Part shown: positions 1 through 6,202 of the stretch, piece by piece | Layout: every line of letters begins with the position of its first letter | Position numbering within the stretch: the stretch's first letter is position 1 | Assembly: GCA_964559845.1 (NCBI GenBank) | Contig: CAZLJF010000070.1 | Location: 1-8,296 of the forward strand | Direction: 5' to 3' | Source of the DNA: WSZY01 sp964559845 | GTDB lineage: Bacteria; Pseudomonadota; Zetaproteobacteria; Mariprofundales; Mariprofundaceae | DNA: 8,296 nt | Position numbers and translations under genes: made by a program | The notes under the pieces: model-generated | What the model was told of the DNA's origin: nothing | What the model saw: only the letters and a program-made list of their open reading frames with translations | Databases searched by the model: none

Positions 1-55
1 AAACAGAAAAAAAGAAACAAAAACAATACCTTGAGATTTATTCAGGGGCGACTAA
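1..55 (-). mobile_element. Terminal end of an insertion sequence (left copy, running out of the window)
   Basis: All 55 bases are the exact reverse complement of 8141-8195, and the match stops abruptly at base 56 (8140 on the other side). A sharp inner boundary with unrelated flanks is what the end of a mobile element looks like. The right-hand copy continues outward into a start codon with a good ribosome binding site, so I read both as the transposase-proximal end of the same IS, here pointing left. The outermost bases (CTAA here, TTAG at the right copy) could belong to the element or to a target duplication. The IS family was not identified, and the rest of the element lies outside the window. 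Confidence 0.6.
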
Positions 56-59
56 ATAC

Positions 60-82
60 GCAAAAGGCATCCTGCCTTTTGC
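60..82. terminator. Perfect 10-bp hairpin, possible bidirectional terminator
   Basis: GCAAAAGGCA (60-69) and TGCCTTTTGC (73-82) pair perfectly around a TCC loop, five bases inside the IS boundary. The rightward side is followed by a pyrimidine-rich stretch (TTTCTTC) and the leftward side by GTATTTAG, so either direction could terminate. Its most useful role would be to stop leftward transcripts from the hemJ operon. However, hemJ ends about 350 bases away, so the assignment is uncertain. Confidence 0.4.
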
Positions 83-140
83 TTTCTTCGCTCCGGCGGC
101 GCATGTCCGCCTGCGTTTACGACTTCACGTTGTTCAGTCG

Positions 141-158
141 CCACCCATCCATGGGTGG
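141..158. repeat. Inverted repeat with 8-bp arms
   Basis: CCACCCAT and ATGGGTGG pair perfectly around a CC centre. The 3' arm is echoed ten bases later by another CCATGGGT (169-176), so two alternative pairings compete. A related CCATCCATGG core occurs at 6217-6226 in the spacer between secA and argJ. Confidence 0.6.
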
Positions 159-264
159 AAGGGTGCTCCATGGGTAGGCTGGAGAACTCCCCCGTTCAGC
201 TGGCTGCCGACGACTGCAAGGATGCAGGAGGTAGAGCAACGCATGGAGCAGTTGCCGAGGCAAG

Positions 265-306
265 TATGAAAATGGGGTAAAGCTGCAACGTGCGCCCATT
301 TTCATA
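265..306. repeat. Inverted repeat with 12-bp arms
   Basis: TATGAAAATGGG (265-276) is the exact reverse complement of CCCATTTTCATA (295-306), around an 18-base loop. It is the longest perfect stem in the spacer. No T-tract follows on either strand, so it does not look like an intrinsic terminator. Confidence 0.7.
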
Positions 307-349
307 TGCAGCCGAGGGAACCTGTAGGGCGGTCAGATGCCGGGTGCCC

Positions 350-371
350 TTTCTTTGGGCAAACAAAGAAA
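350..371. repeat. TTTCTTTG/CAAAGAAA inverted repeat
   Basis: TTTCTTTG (350-357) and CAAAGAAA (364-371) pair perfectly around GGCAAA. An alternative short stem, GCCC (346-349) with GGGC (357-360), competes with it. The motif resembles a dispersed intergenic repeat common in proteobacteria. It lies about 60 bases downstream of the hemJ stop, but no U-tract follows on that strand. Confidence 0.55.
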
Positions 372-428
372 TAAACATCGCTTGGATTTGCCTTGGTTCT
401 TTTTAGCTCGGGGTGACTTGCAAGCCAT

Positions 429-866
429 CTAAATCGGCTTGACCACCACCATGATCACAATAGCAATCAGAATCAGCGTTGGAACCTCATTATAGAGGCG
501 GTAAAACTTGTGGCTTCTGCTGTTTTCGCCTGCCGCAAAAACTCTGACAATATGACCACTGTAGAAGTGATAGAAAAGCAGCGGCAGAACCAGCGCCACC
601 TTTACCCAGTACCACGGTTCGGCCTGCACATATTCCCACTCGATTACTGAGAGAGCGATGCCGCACGCCACTGTCACAATCATGGCCGGTTGCATGATAT
701 ACTTGAACAGCTTGAATTCCATCACGCAGAACTGCTCATGCACCGCCCCCTCTTTATGCATGGTGTGATAAACAAAGATCCTGGGCAGATAAAAAAGACC
801 TGCAAACCACGAGACCATCGCTATAATATGAAGGGCTTCAACCCACTCAACCGTTCCGGATTCCAT
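429..866 (-). CDS. hemJ: Protoporphyrinogen IX oxidase, HemJ family (membrane protein)
   Basis: The 145-residue product matches the HemJ (UPF0093) family in length and signature. HemJ oxidises protoporphyrinogen IX to protoporphyrin IX in the inner membrane, the penultimate step of haem synthesis, in bacteria lacking HemG or HemY. Four hydrophobic segments are visible, at about residues 9-31, 56-76, 87-107 and 124-144. The hallmark N-terminal stretch runs from L12-H13 through SWFAGLFYLPR (19-29). The conserved lysine is K89, and the C-terminal NEVPTL (126-131) and VVVKP (140-144) motifs are present. H13 and K89 correspond to positions reported as functionally important in the family. The gene lies 10 bases downstream of the Rof-like gene, so it is probably co-transcribed and possibly translationally coupled. 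I see no clear Shine-Dalgarno sequence. A CGGAAG/CTTCCG hairpin (870-887) covers the junction. Confidence 0.88.
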   Translation of the reverse strand: MESGTVEWVEALHIIAMVSWFAGLFYLPRIFVYHTMHKEGAVHEQFCVMEFKLFKYIMQPAMIVTVACGIALSVIEWEYVQAEPWYWVKVALVLPLLFYHFYSGHIVRVFAAGENSRSHKFYRLYNEVPTLILIAIVIMVVVKPI

Positions 867-876
867 AAGCGGAAGA

Positions 877-1107
877 CTACGCTTCCGGCAACTCGATCGC
901 CAGAATGTCTTCCAGCCTCACCTCAAGCAGTTCTCCGGATTCGGAACTGAAAAAACCCCATTCGACACCGTCGATCTCCTTCCACTCTTTCGGCATTGCC
1001 ATCACGGCATGGTGCTCTCCATGATCATCCTTATAAATAATACGACAGTGTATCTTCATGGCGGCAGCCAGTTCAAAACGGTCATAATACGAATATGAGA
1101 TTGCCAT
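877..1107 (-). CDS. Small Rof-like protein (Rho-binding antiterminator family)
   Basis: This 76-residue acidic protein resembles Rof (YaeO), which binds the primary RNA-binding site of transcription terminator Rho and inhibits termination. The N-terminal YYDRFELAA (residues 7-15) corresponds to the YDNLELA stretch of Escherichia coli Rof. The C-terminal half keeps the small beta-barrel pattern: GVEW, a turn with SGELLEV, then RLEDILAIELP, matching the RELRLDKI end of Rof. Length fits (about 84 residues in E. coli). The start chosen is the ATG at 1105-1107. A longer frame begins 18 bases upstream at 1125, but the family alignment begins after the inner methionine and a -10-like TATACT sits just upstream of it. 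Residue M17 is another in-frame ATG, but starting there would remove the Rof signature. The comparison is from memory, so membership is probable, not proven. Confidence 0.6.
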   Translation of the reverse strand: MAISYSYYDRFELAAAMKIHCRIIYKDDHGEHHAVMAMPKEWKEIDGVEWGFFSSESGELLEVRLEDILAIELPEA

Positions 1108-1113
1108 GCGACA

Positions 1114-1121
1114 AGTATAGA
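1114..1121. promoter_or_regulatory. Overlapping divergent -10 elements (candidate bidirectional promoter)
   Basis: On the minus strand TATACT (1119-1114) is a good -10 box. The predicted start would fall at about 1107, the A of the Rof-like ATG, which implies a leaderless or nearly leaderless mRNA. On the plus strand TATAGA (1116-1121) shares the same TATA core and would start at about 1128, giving a leader of about 15 nt for the aminotransferase. It lacks the conserved final T, so it is the weaker of the two. No convincing -35 hexamer is visible on either strand, and neither start codon has a Shine-Dalgarno sequence. Confidence 0.4.
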
Positions 1122-1142
1122 CCATCTCGCTATCGTTCCACT

Positions 1143-2273
1143 ATGCGAAGAATCGACCTGATCGAGCCATTCCGTGTCATGCAACTTCTGGAACGCGCCA
1201 AGGAGCTTGAGGCAGAGGGAAAAACGGTTATTCACATGGAGATTGGCGAGCCCGATTTCGCCACCCCTGATGCTGTTATTCGTGCTGCCAAATCACACCT
1301 TGATCACCATGACCAGTTCTACACGCCATCTACAGGCGCGCCTGAACTGCAACAGGCGCTGTCTGACTGGTATGCAGATGAATACGGCATCGATATCGCA
1401 GCGGAACGCATCCTGATCACACCCGGAACCTCCGGCGCATTCAGCATGATCTATGCTGTTCTGCTGGAGGCAGGAGAATCTGTTCTGCTTCCCGATCCGG
1501 GTTATCCGTGCCAGCGAAACTTTATACGACTGGCAGGCGGCGAGCCGATCAATGTACCGGTTGGTCCTGATAGCCGCTATCACCTCTCCGGCGAACTGAT
1601 ACAGAAAAACTGGCAAACCGGTACACGGGCGGCTGTGGTTATCAATCCCGGCAATCCGACCGGCACGCTGATTGCCCCCGAAGAGCTGGAAAGGATCGCG
1701 GCAGTCTGCCGTGAACATGGCGGCTACCTGATCTCCGATGAGATTTATCATGGCCTGACCTACGGTGCCAAAGCACCCTGTGCGCTGGCATTTGATGAGC
1801 AAGCCATTGTTGTCAACGGTTTCTCAAAACGCTGGGCCATGACCGGCTGGCGCGTCGGCTGGATTATTGTGCCTGACAACCTCATCGATGCCTGCCGGCG
1901 TGTCATGCAGAATATTTTCATTGCTGCCCCGACACTGTCGCAATATGCCGCCATTGCGGCATTAAAAGAGCAGCAGTCGGTCGGGGAAATGTGTCGGACA
2001 TATAATGAGCGCAGGCAGTTTCTGCTTGCCGAACTGCCCAGACTCGGCTTTGATATTGTCGTCGAACCGCAGGGAGCATTTTACATCTATGCCAATGTTG
2101 AAAAACTCACGGACAATGCCAAGACCTTCTGCTGGAGACTTCTGGAAGAGAAAGGTATTGCCATCACCCCCGGTGAGGACTTCGGCACCTTCAGGGCCAA
2201 CTCCCATGTCCGCTTCTCCTACGCTACCGGCATGGATGCCTTACAGGAGGGTGTTCGCCGTCTTGCCATCTGA
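1143..2273 (+). CDS. PLP-dependent aminotransferase, class I/II (aspartate aminotransferase fold)
   Basis: The 376-residue product is a fold-type I aminotransferase of the AspC/AlaA superfamily, a cytosolic enzyme moving amino groups between an amino acid and a 2-oxo acid through pyridoxal phosphate. Visible motifs, numbered from the chosen start, are GEPDF (35-39), NPGNPTG (168-174, cofactor and substrate asparagine), DEIYHGL (199-205, with the aspartate and tyrosine that contact PLP), SKRWAMTGWR (228-237, with K229 as Schiff-base lysine), and R357 in HVRFSYA for the substrate carboxylate. Substrate specificity cannot be read from these. The frame is open back to 1095, but homologues begin with an IEPF-V-M-LL-RA pattern, which places the start at ATG 1143. 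Starting at 1095 would also overlap the divergent Rof-like gene. No Shine-Dalgarno sequence is visible. Confidence 0.9.
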   Translation: MRRIDLIEPFRVMQLLERAKELEAEGKTVIHMEIGEPDFATPDAVIRAAKSHLDHHDQFYTPSTGAPELQQALSDWYADEYGIDIAAERILITPGTSGAFSMIYAVLLEAGESVLLPDPGYPCQRNFIRLAGGEPINVPVGPDSRYHLSGELIQKNWQTGTRAAVVINPGNPTGTLIAPEELERIAAVCREHGGYLISDEIYHGLTYGAKAPCALAFDEQAIVVNGFSKRWAMTGWRVGWIIVPDNLIDACRRVMQNIFIAAPTLSQYAAIAALKEQQSVGEMCRTYNERRQFLLAELPRLGFDIVVEPQGAFYIYANVEKLTDNAKTFCWRLLEEKGIAITPGEDFGTFRANSHVRFSYATGMDALQEGVRRLAI

Positions 2274-2310
2274 TAAATGATTATGGATAGTTTCAGTCGT
2301 TCCGTTTCAC

Positions 2311-2335
2311 TATACTCCGGCGCATGATCAAGGAG
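2311..2335 (+). promoter_or_regulatory. -10 element and ribosome binding site of the response regulator
   Basis: TATACT at 2311-2316 is a good -10 box, but no clear -35 hexamer lies 16-18 bases upstream. The predicted transcript start is near 2323. AAGGAG at 2330-2335 is the strongest Shine-Dalgarno sequence in the window. It lies four bases before ATG 2340 and only one base before a TTG at 2337, which decides the start in favour of the ATG. Confidence 0.45.
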
Positions 2336-2339
2336 ATTG

Positions 2340-2993
2340 ATGGATATCCATTCGGTTCTGATTATTGAAGACAACCCGGTCACACTGGATGTACTCGTGC
2401 AGGTTGTTGACAATGAACCCCGACTCAGGCTGCTGGGCACAGCCACAAACTACCGTGATGCGGCAGACAACCTGGCATGCAGGCCCGACATCCTTCTTGT
2501 CGATATCGGCCTGCCCGATGGCTGTGGCATCGATCTTATTCGTCAGGCAAAACAGCGCTTTCCGGGGACTGAAATCATGGTCATCTCCAGTTTTGGCGAT
2601 GAGAATCATGTTGTTGATGCGATTGAGGCGGGAGCAACAGGCTATATTTTAAAAAAAGGGTCATTAACAAATGTCGGCTCACATATATTGAGCCTGATGA
2701 AAGGCGACTCCCCCATCAGCCCCGGCATAGCTCGCTACCTGTTGCAACGCTTTCAGCGGCAGCCGTCAGACAGGGCTACAAAGCCGCCTCCCGACTTAAC
2801 CGAACGGGAACAAAATATTCTGACGCTGATCGCCAAGGGCTACAGCCAGAGTGAGGCTGCCAGAACCCTGGGAGTAAGCCAGCATACAGTGCATACCCAT
2901 ATTAAACATATCTACAGAAAACTCTCTGTACACTCCAAAACAGAAGCTGTTTTCGAAGCCTGTCAGATGGGGCTGATCAATCCATACAGCTAG
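2340..2993 (+). CDS. NarL/FixJ-type response regulator with LuxR DNA-binding domain
   Basis: The 217-residue product has two domains. The N-terminal receiver (about 4-120) carries the acidic pair E10-D11 in IIEDN, the phosphoacceptor D55 in LLVDIGLPDG, the switch serine S83 in VISSF, and the lysine pair in YILKKGS (K105-K106). After a linker of about 25 residues comes a LuxR-type helix-turn-helix (about 152-212), with LTEREQNIL, KGYSQSEAARTLGVS and the recognition region TVHTHIKHIYRKLSV. It should bind DNA as a dimer when phosphorylated by a sensor kinase. No kinase gene is nearby, so partner and targets are unknown. It begins 66 bases after the aminotransferase with its own -10 and ribosome binding site, and ends at a strong terminator. 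It is therefore probably a single-gene unit. Confidence 0.93.
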   Translation: MDIHSVLIIEDNPVTLDVLVQVVDNEPRLRLLGTATNYRDAADNLACRPDILLVDIGLPDGCGIDLIRQAKQRFPGTEIMVISSFGDENHVVDAIEAGATGYILKKGSLTNVGSHILSLMKGDSPISPGIARYLLQRFQRQPSDRATKPPPDLTEREQNILTLIAKGYSQSEAARTLGVSQHTVHTHIKHIYRKLSVHSKTEAVFEACQMGLINPYS

Positions 2994-3058
2994 CATTTCA
3001 TCTCTTTTCCGGACTGCTCCGATGCTCCTGTAAGGTAAGCCCCCCATCACAAAGCTCC

Positions 3059-3087
3059 GGCATCCCCTGTTTAGGGGATGCCGTTTT
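3059..3087 (+). terminator. Rho-independent terminator of the response regulator gene
   Basis: GGCATCCCC (3059-3067) pairs perfectly with GGGGATGCC (3074-3082) around TGTTTA. It is followed by GTTTTCTGTTTTC. A nine-bp GC-rich stem and a T-tract 65 bases after the stop codon make this a textbook intrinsic terminator. Confidence 0.9.
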
Positions 3088-3176
3088 CTGTTTTCATTGC
3101 CTATAGTTCGTATCCACAACAGTCACAATAACCTGGCACTTAAAAGAAAACGGGACGCCAGGAGGGGGAAGGGTCA

Positions 3177-3205
3177 GAGGGAGCAGCCGTGCTCCCTCGC
3201 TTTTT
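3177..3205 (+). terminator. Second Rho-independent terminator, with no gene assigned
   Basis: GAGGGAGCA (3177-3185) and TGCTCCCTC (3190-3198) pair perfectly around GCCG, followed by GC and TTTTT (3201-3205). It works only in the rightward direction, since the other side has no T-tract. It lies 90 bases after the preceding terminator with no open reading frame between. It therefore either backs up the first terminator or ends a small RNA of up to about 110 nt. No strong promoter is visible in between: TATAGT at 3102-3107 is a possible -10 but lacks a recognisable -35. Confidence 0.8.
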
Positions 3206-3362
3206 ACACTTAACAGACTCCGCTTATTGCATCAGTCTGAACAGCAGTCATATTTTCTCCCTTTTACAGGAATCGCTGGTTTATTCGCTGCTTCCATCCA
3301 CAGATACATGGAGACACTTACAAGCTTGATTTGTAAGCAAAGTGAAAAACCACGCTTTTGCT
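3206..3362. other. Upstream non-coding part of the secA promoter region
   Basis: No open reading frame of note lies here. A short inverted repeat, CAGACT (3214-3219) with AGTCTG (3234-3239), is visible. A weak promoter-like pair, TTGCAT (3227-3232) followed 17-18 bases later by an AT-rich stretch at 3250-3256, could give an additional distal secA promoter, but it is marginal. Confidence 0.3.
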
Positions 3363-3366
3363 TTGC
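3317..3366. repeat. Two adjacent inverted repeats abutting the secA -35 box
   Basis: CTTACAA (3317-3323) pairs with TTGTAAG (3331-3337). Sharing base 3337, GCAAAG (3337-3342) pairs with CTTTGC (3361-3366), and the pairing can continue inward through two G-T wobbles into AAA/TTT. The right arm of the second repeat overlaps the -35 hexamer TTGCAT. The position would suit an operator, but no regulator is identified. Confidence 0.5.
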
Positions 3367-3391
3367 ATAGCTAAAATTGCATGGATACAAT
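3363..3391 (+). promoter_or_regulatory. Sigma70-type promoter for secA
   Basis: TTGCAT (3363-3368), a spacer of exactly 17 bases and TACAAT (3386-3391) make the best promoter in the window, matching 4/6 and 5/6 of the TTGACA/TATAAT consensus. The predicted start is near 3398, leaving a leader of about 147 nt before secA. Confidence 0.65.
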
Positions 3392-3397
3392 CAGTGT

Positions 3398-3544
3398 TAA
3401 CAGGTTCTAATTCGGTATCTTATTAAGCGCTTCGTGGTGAATCGTTGCCAACCTGTACAAGATGTAAGATGACATCCTCATCATCATCGCTAGACTCACC
3501 AGCCTTTAACAAAATGATTTAGCCAAACTGGAGTCCATCTCCCT
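3398..3544 (+). promoter_or_regulatory. Long 5' leader of secA with folding potential
   Basis: If the promoter call is right, the secA mRNA has an unusually long leader. ACAGGTT (3400-3406) can pair with AACCTGT (3450-3456), and GATGT/ACATC (3461-3476) form a smaller stem. A 17-codon frame starts at ATG 3469 and ends at TAG 3520-3522, with a serine run encoded by TCA repeats, but it has no convincing ribosome binding site. There is no secM-like gene. The secA start has only TGGAG about 12 bases upstream, a weak ribosome binding site. Confidence 0.35.
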
Positions 3545-6196
3545 ATGTTTAACGTACTTACAAAACTGTTCGGCAGCCGCAACGAGCGTATTCTGAAAGA
3601 GATGTATCCTGTCGTAGACCGGATCAATGCACTGGAAGAGAGCCTGAAATCCCTCTCTGATGACGAACTGAAGGCAAAAACAGATGAGTTCAGGCAGCGC
3701 CTTGCCAACGGTGCTTCCGTTGATGATCTGCTACCCGAAGCATTTGCCGTGGCCCGTGAAGCATCGGTTCGCGTGCTCGGCATGCGCCATTTTGATGTGC
3801 AGTTGATTGGCGGCATGGTGCTTAACAGTGGCAAGATTGCAGAGATGAAGACAGGTGAGGGTAAGACCTTGATGGCTACCCTGCCGGTCTATCTGAACGC
3901 CCTGACAGGTCGCGGCGTGCATGTTGTCACCGTGAACGATTATCTGGCCGCTCGTGATGCCGAATGGATGGGCAAACTTTACGGCTTTCTGGGACTGACG
4001 ACCGGCACCATTATACACGGCATCTCCAGTGAAGAGCGGAAAGCCGCCTACGCCGCCGACATTACCTACGGCACCAATAATGAATTCGGCTTCGATTACC
4101 TGCGCGACAACATGGCTTTTGTGCAGGAGGAGATCAACCAGCGTGACAAATACTTTGCCATTGTCGATGAGGTGGACTCCATCCTGATTGACGAAGCGAG
4201 AACCCCGCTGATCATCTCCGGCCCGGCCGAACAGGCAACCGATCTCTACCAGCAGGCCGATGCACTGATTAAACAGCTTCCCGAGTCCGCCTATGAGAAG
4301 GATGAGAAGGACAAAGCCGTCTCCTATACGGAAGAGGGGCAGGAGCAGGTCGAGGAACTGTTCCGTGAAGCGGGCCTGTTAACAACAGGCAATCTCTACG
4401 ATCCGGAGAACGTCAACCTGATGCATGCAGCCACGCAGGCACTGCGTGCCAATACGCTCTTCACCCGTGAGATTGACTATATTGTGCGTAACGGTGAAGT
4501 CGTTCTGATCGACGAGTTTACCGGCCGCATGACGCCGGGCCGCCGCTACTCCGATGGCCTGCATCAGGCGCTGGAGGCCAAGGAGGGGGTAGAGGTCCAG
4601 CCGGAAAACCAGACGCTGGCCTCCATCACCTTCCAGAACTATTTCCGCATGTATGAAAAGCTGGCCGGTATGACCGGTACGGCTGATACGGAAGCGGAGG
4701 AGTTTGAAAAGATCTACAAGCTGGAAGTGGTCATTGTACCGACCAACAGGGAGATGATCCGTAACGACATGGCCGATCTGATCTATCGGGATCAGGAAGA
4801 TAAATATCACGCCATTCTTGAAGATATCATTGCCACACACAAGAAAGAACAGCCTGTTCTTGTCGGTACCACATCGATCGAAAAGTCCGAACTGCTTTCC
4901 AGCATGCTGAAGAAAAAAGGAATTCCGCACGAAGTGCTGAATGCCAAACACCATGAGCGCGAGGCGGAAATCGTGGCTCAGGCGGGGCGTAAGGGGGCGG
5001 TCACCATTGCCACCAACATGGCCGGGCGTGGCACCGACATCATGCTGGGCGGCAATCCGGAGATGCTGATTTCACAGCTACCGAAAAAGCTTTCCGACAA
5101 AGAGCGTGAAGCCAGGGCCGAAGAGATTCGTCGTGCCTGCAGGGCCGAGCATGATGAAGTGACCGCTGCAGGCGGCCTGCATATCATCGGTACCGAACGT
5201 CATGAATCCCGTCGTATCGACAACCAGCTTCGTGGCCGTGCCGGGCGTCAGGGTGATCCGGGCTCAACCCGCTTCTACCTCTCCATGGAAGATGATCTGA
5301 TGCGCATCTTCGGTGGCGAAAAGATGCAGGCGATGCTGACCAAGATGGGCTTTGAGAAAGGCGAAGTGATTGAGCATCCCTGGGTTTCCAAGGCAATTGA
5401 AAACTCCCAGAAGAAGGTCGAGGGACGCAACTTCGACATCCGTAAACAGCTGCTTGAATATGATGATGTCATGAACCAGCAGCGTGATGTGATCTACTCG
5501 CAGCGGCGTGAACTGCTCGAGGCTGAGGATGTCCGCGATGTTATTGAGGATATGCGCAGTGACTATGCCAGACAGCTGACGGCCAGGTTCCTCTCCGGCC
5601 ATGCCGAAGAGTGGGATCTGGAGACATTCAGAGAGGCGCTGGAGAAGAGCCTGACGCTTAAAGCCGATGTTGAAGCATGGCGCGATGCCTGCGAGATCCA
5701 GGACGTCGAGTCAATGGCGGCAAAGCTTACCGAAGCACTGGAAGCGCATATGGCGGAGAAGGAGGCCATTACCGGCACTGAGCAGATGCGCGGCTTTGAG
5801 AAGTGGCTGCTGCTGAATGTACTGGACCATCACTGGAAAGAGCATCTGCTGGGCATGGATCACCTGCGCCAGAGTGTCGGCCTGCGTGGCTATGCGCAGA
5901 AGCAGCCGCTGCAGGAGTACAAGCGCGAATCATTTGAACTCTTTGCCGGTATGATCGATAAAATCCGTGAAGAAGCGATGATTACACTGCACAGTGTTCA
6001 GATTGAGCAGCCTGAAGCGATGGAGCAGAAGCCTCCTAAACAGGAGCACAATGTCACCTACAGCCGAGGTGAAGATGAAGCGGACAACGAACCTGTGCAG
6101 ACATACAAGCGTGAACAGCCGAAGGTGGGACGTAATGCCCCGTGCCCATGCGGTTCCGGCAAGAAATACAAGCAGTGTCACGGCAAGCGGAGCTGA
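3545..6196 (+). CDS. secA: Preprotein translocase ATPase SecA
   Basis: The 883-residue product is the motor that drives secretory proteins through the SecYEG channel by ATP hydrolysis, shuttling between cytosol and inner membrane. It is full length (about 901 in E. coli). The Walker A motif is MKTGEGKT (101-108), at the same position as in E. coli, and Walker B/DEAD is DEVDSILIDEARTPL (208-222). The preprotein-binding domain follows at about 222-370. The second nucleotide-binding fold carries ATNMAGRGTDI (489-499) and the arginine-finger motif QLRGRAGRQGDPG (561-573). Scaffold and wing domains fill about 600-830, including a WKEHLLGMDHLR stretch. The C-terminus has a linker and a zinc-binding tail with C867, C869, C878 and H879, the SecB- and lipid-contacting element typical of proteobacteria. 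Start at ATG 3545 matches the family N-terminus (LTKLFGSRNER). Nothing is truncated. Confidence 0.99.
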   Translation: MFNVLTKLFGSRNERILKEMYPVVDRINALEESLKSLSDDELKAKTDEFRQRLANGASVDDLLPEAFAVAREASVRVLGMRHFDVQLIGGMVLNSGKIAEMKTGEGKTLMATLPVYLNALTGRGVHVVTVNDYLAARDAEWMGKLYGFLGLTTGTIIHGISSEERKAAYAADITYGTNNEFGFDYLRDNMAFVQEEINQRDKYFAIVDEVDSILIDEARTPLIISGPAEQATDLYQQADALIKQLPESAYEKDEKDKAVSYTEEGQEQVEELFREAGLLTTGNLYDPENVNLMHAATQALRANTLFTREIDYIVRNGEVVLIDEFTGRMTPGRRYSDGLHQALEAKEGVEVQPENQTLASITFQNYFRMYEKLAGMTGTADTEAEEFEKIYKLEVVIVPTNREMIRNDMADLIYRDQEDKYHAILEDIIATHKKEQPVLVGTTSIEKSELLSSMLKKKGIPHEVLNAKHHEREAEIVAQAGRKGAVTIATNMAGRGTDIMLGGNPEMLISQLPKKLSDKEREARAEEIRRACRAEHDEVTAAGGLHIIGTERHESRRIDNQLRGRAGRQGDPGSTRFYLSMEDDLMRIFGGEKMQAMLTKMGFEKGEVIEHPWVSKAIENSQKKVEGRNFDIRKQLLEYDDVMNQQRDVIYSQRRELLEAEDVRDVIEDMRSDYARQLTARFLSGHAEEWDLETFREALEKSLTLKADVEAWRDACEIQDVESMAAKLTEALEAHMAEKEAITGTEQMRGFEKWLLLNVLDHHWKEHLLGMDHLRQSVGLRGYAQKQPLQEYKRESFELFAGMIDKIREEAMITLHSVQIEQPEAMEQKPPKQEHNVTYSRGEDEADNEPVQTYKREQPKVGRNAPCPCGSGKKYKQCHGKRS

Positions 6197-6202
6197 TCGA
6201 TT

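Larger units (their letters stand above)
83..428. other. Hairpin-rich non-coding spacer
   Basis: No credible gene lies in these 346 bases. The open frames present (62 and 60 residues) are low-complexity, start without good ribosome binding sites and match no family I recognise. The stretch holds three strong inverted repeats, listed separately, and a direct repeat of TCCATGGGT at 148 and 168. Its character, with clustered stems and a TTTCTTTGGGCAAACAAAGAAA core, is that of the dispersed intergenic repeats seen in many beta- and gammaproteobacteria. That resemblance is from memory and not from a search. Confidence 0.5.

Noticed and set aside
117..378. Two short minus-strand frames (62 and 60 residues) in the left spacer
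   Set aside because: They run through the hairpin repeats, have low-complexity composition and match no family. Frames of this kind commonly arise by chance across TTTCTTTGGGC-type repeats.
1095..1142. Upstream extension of the aminotransferase to 1095
   Set aside because: It would add 16 residues absent from the family N-terminus and overlap the divergent Rof-like gene.
3133..3155. TGGCAC at 3135 as a sigma54 -24 element
   Set aside because: No GC-containing -12 element (TTGC-like) follows at the required spacing.
3170..3200. Resemblance to signal recognition particle RNA (GGTCAG followed by GGAGCAGCC)
   Set aside because: The similarity covers only fragments of the conserved SRP loop. 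The GCA-GCC part is the arm and loop of a terminator hairpin, and the symmetric SRP helix is absent.
3469..3522. 17-codon frame before secA as an arrest-peptide gene
   Set aside because: It has no convincing ribosome binding site, signal sequence or arrest motif. The serine run comes from a simple TCA repeat. It is kept only as a point within the leader finding.
4379..4954. 191-residue minus-strand frame opposite secA, and other long antisense frames over argJ and the aminotransferase
   Set aside because: They are antisense shadows of strongly recognised genes, show no family signature and have unnatural composition.
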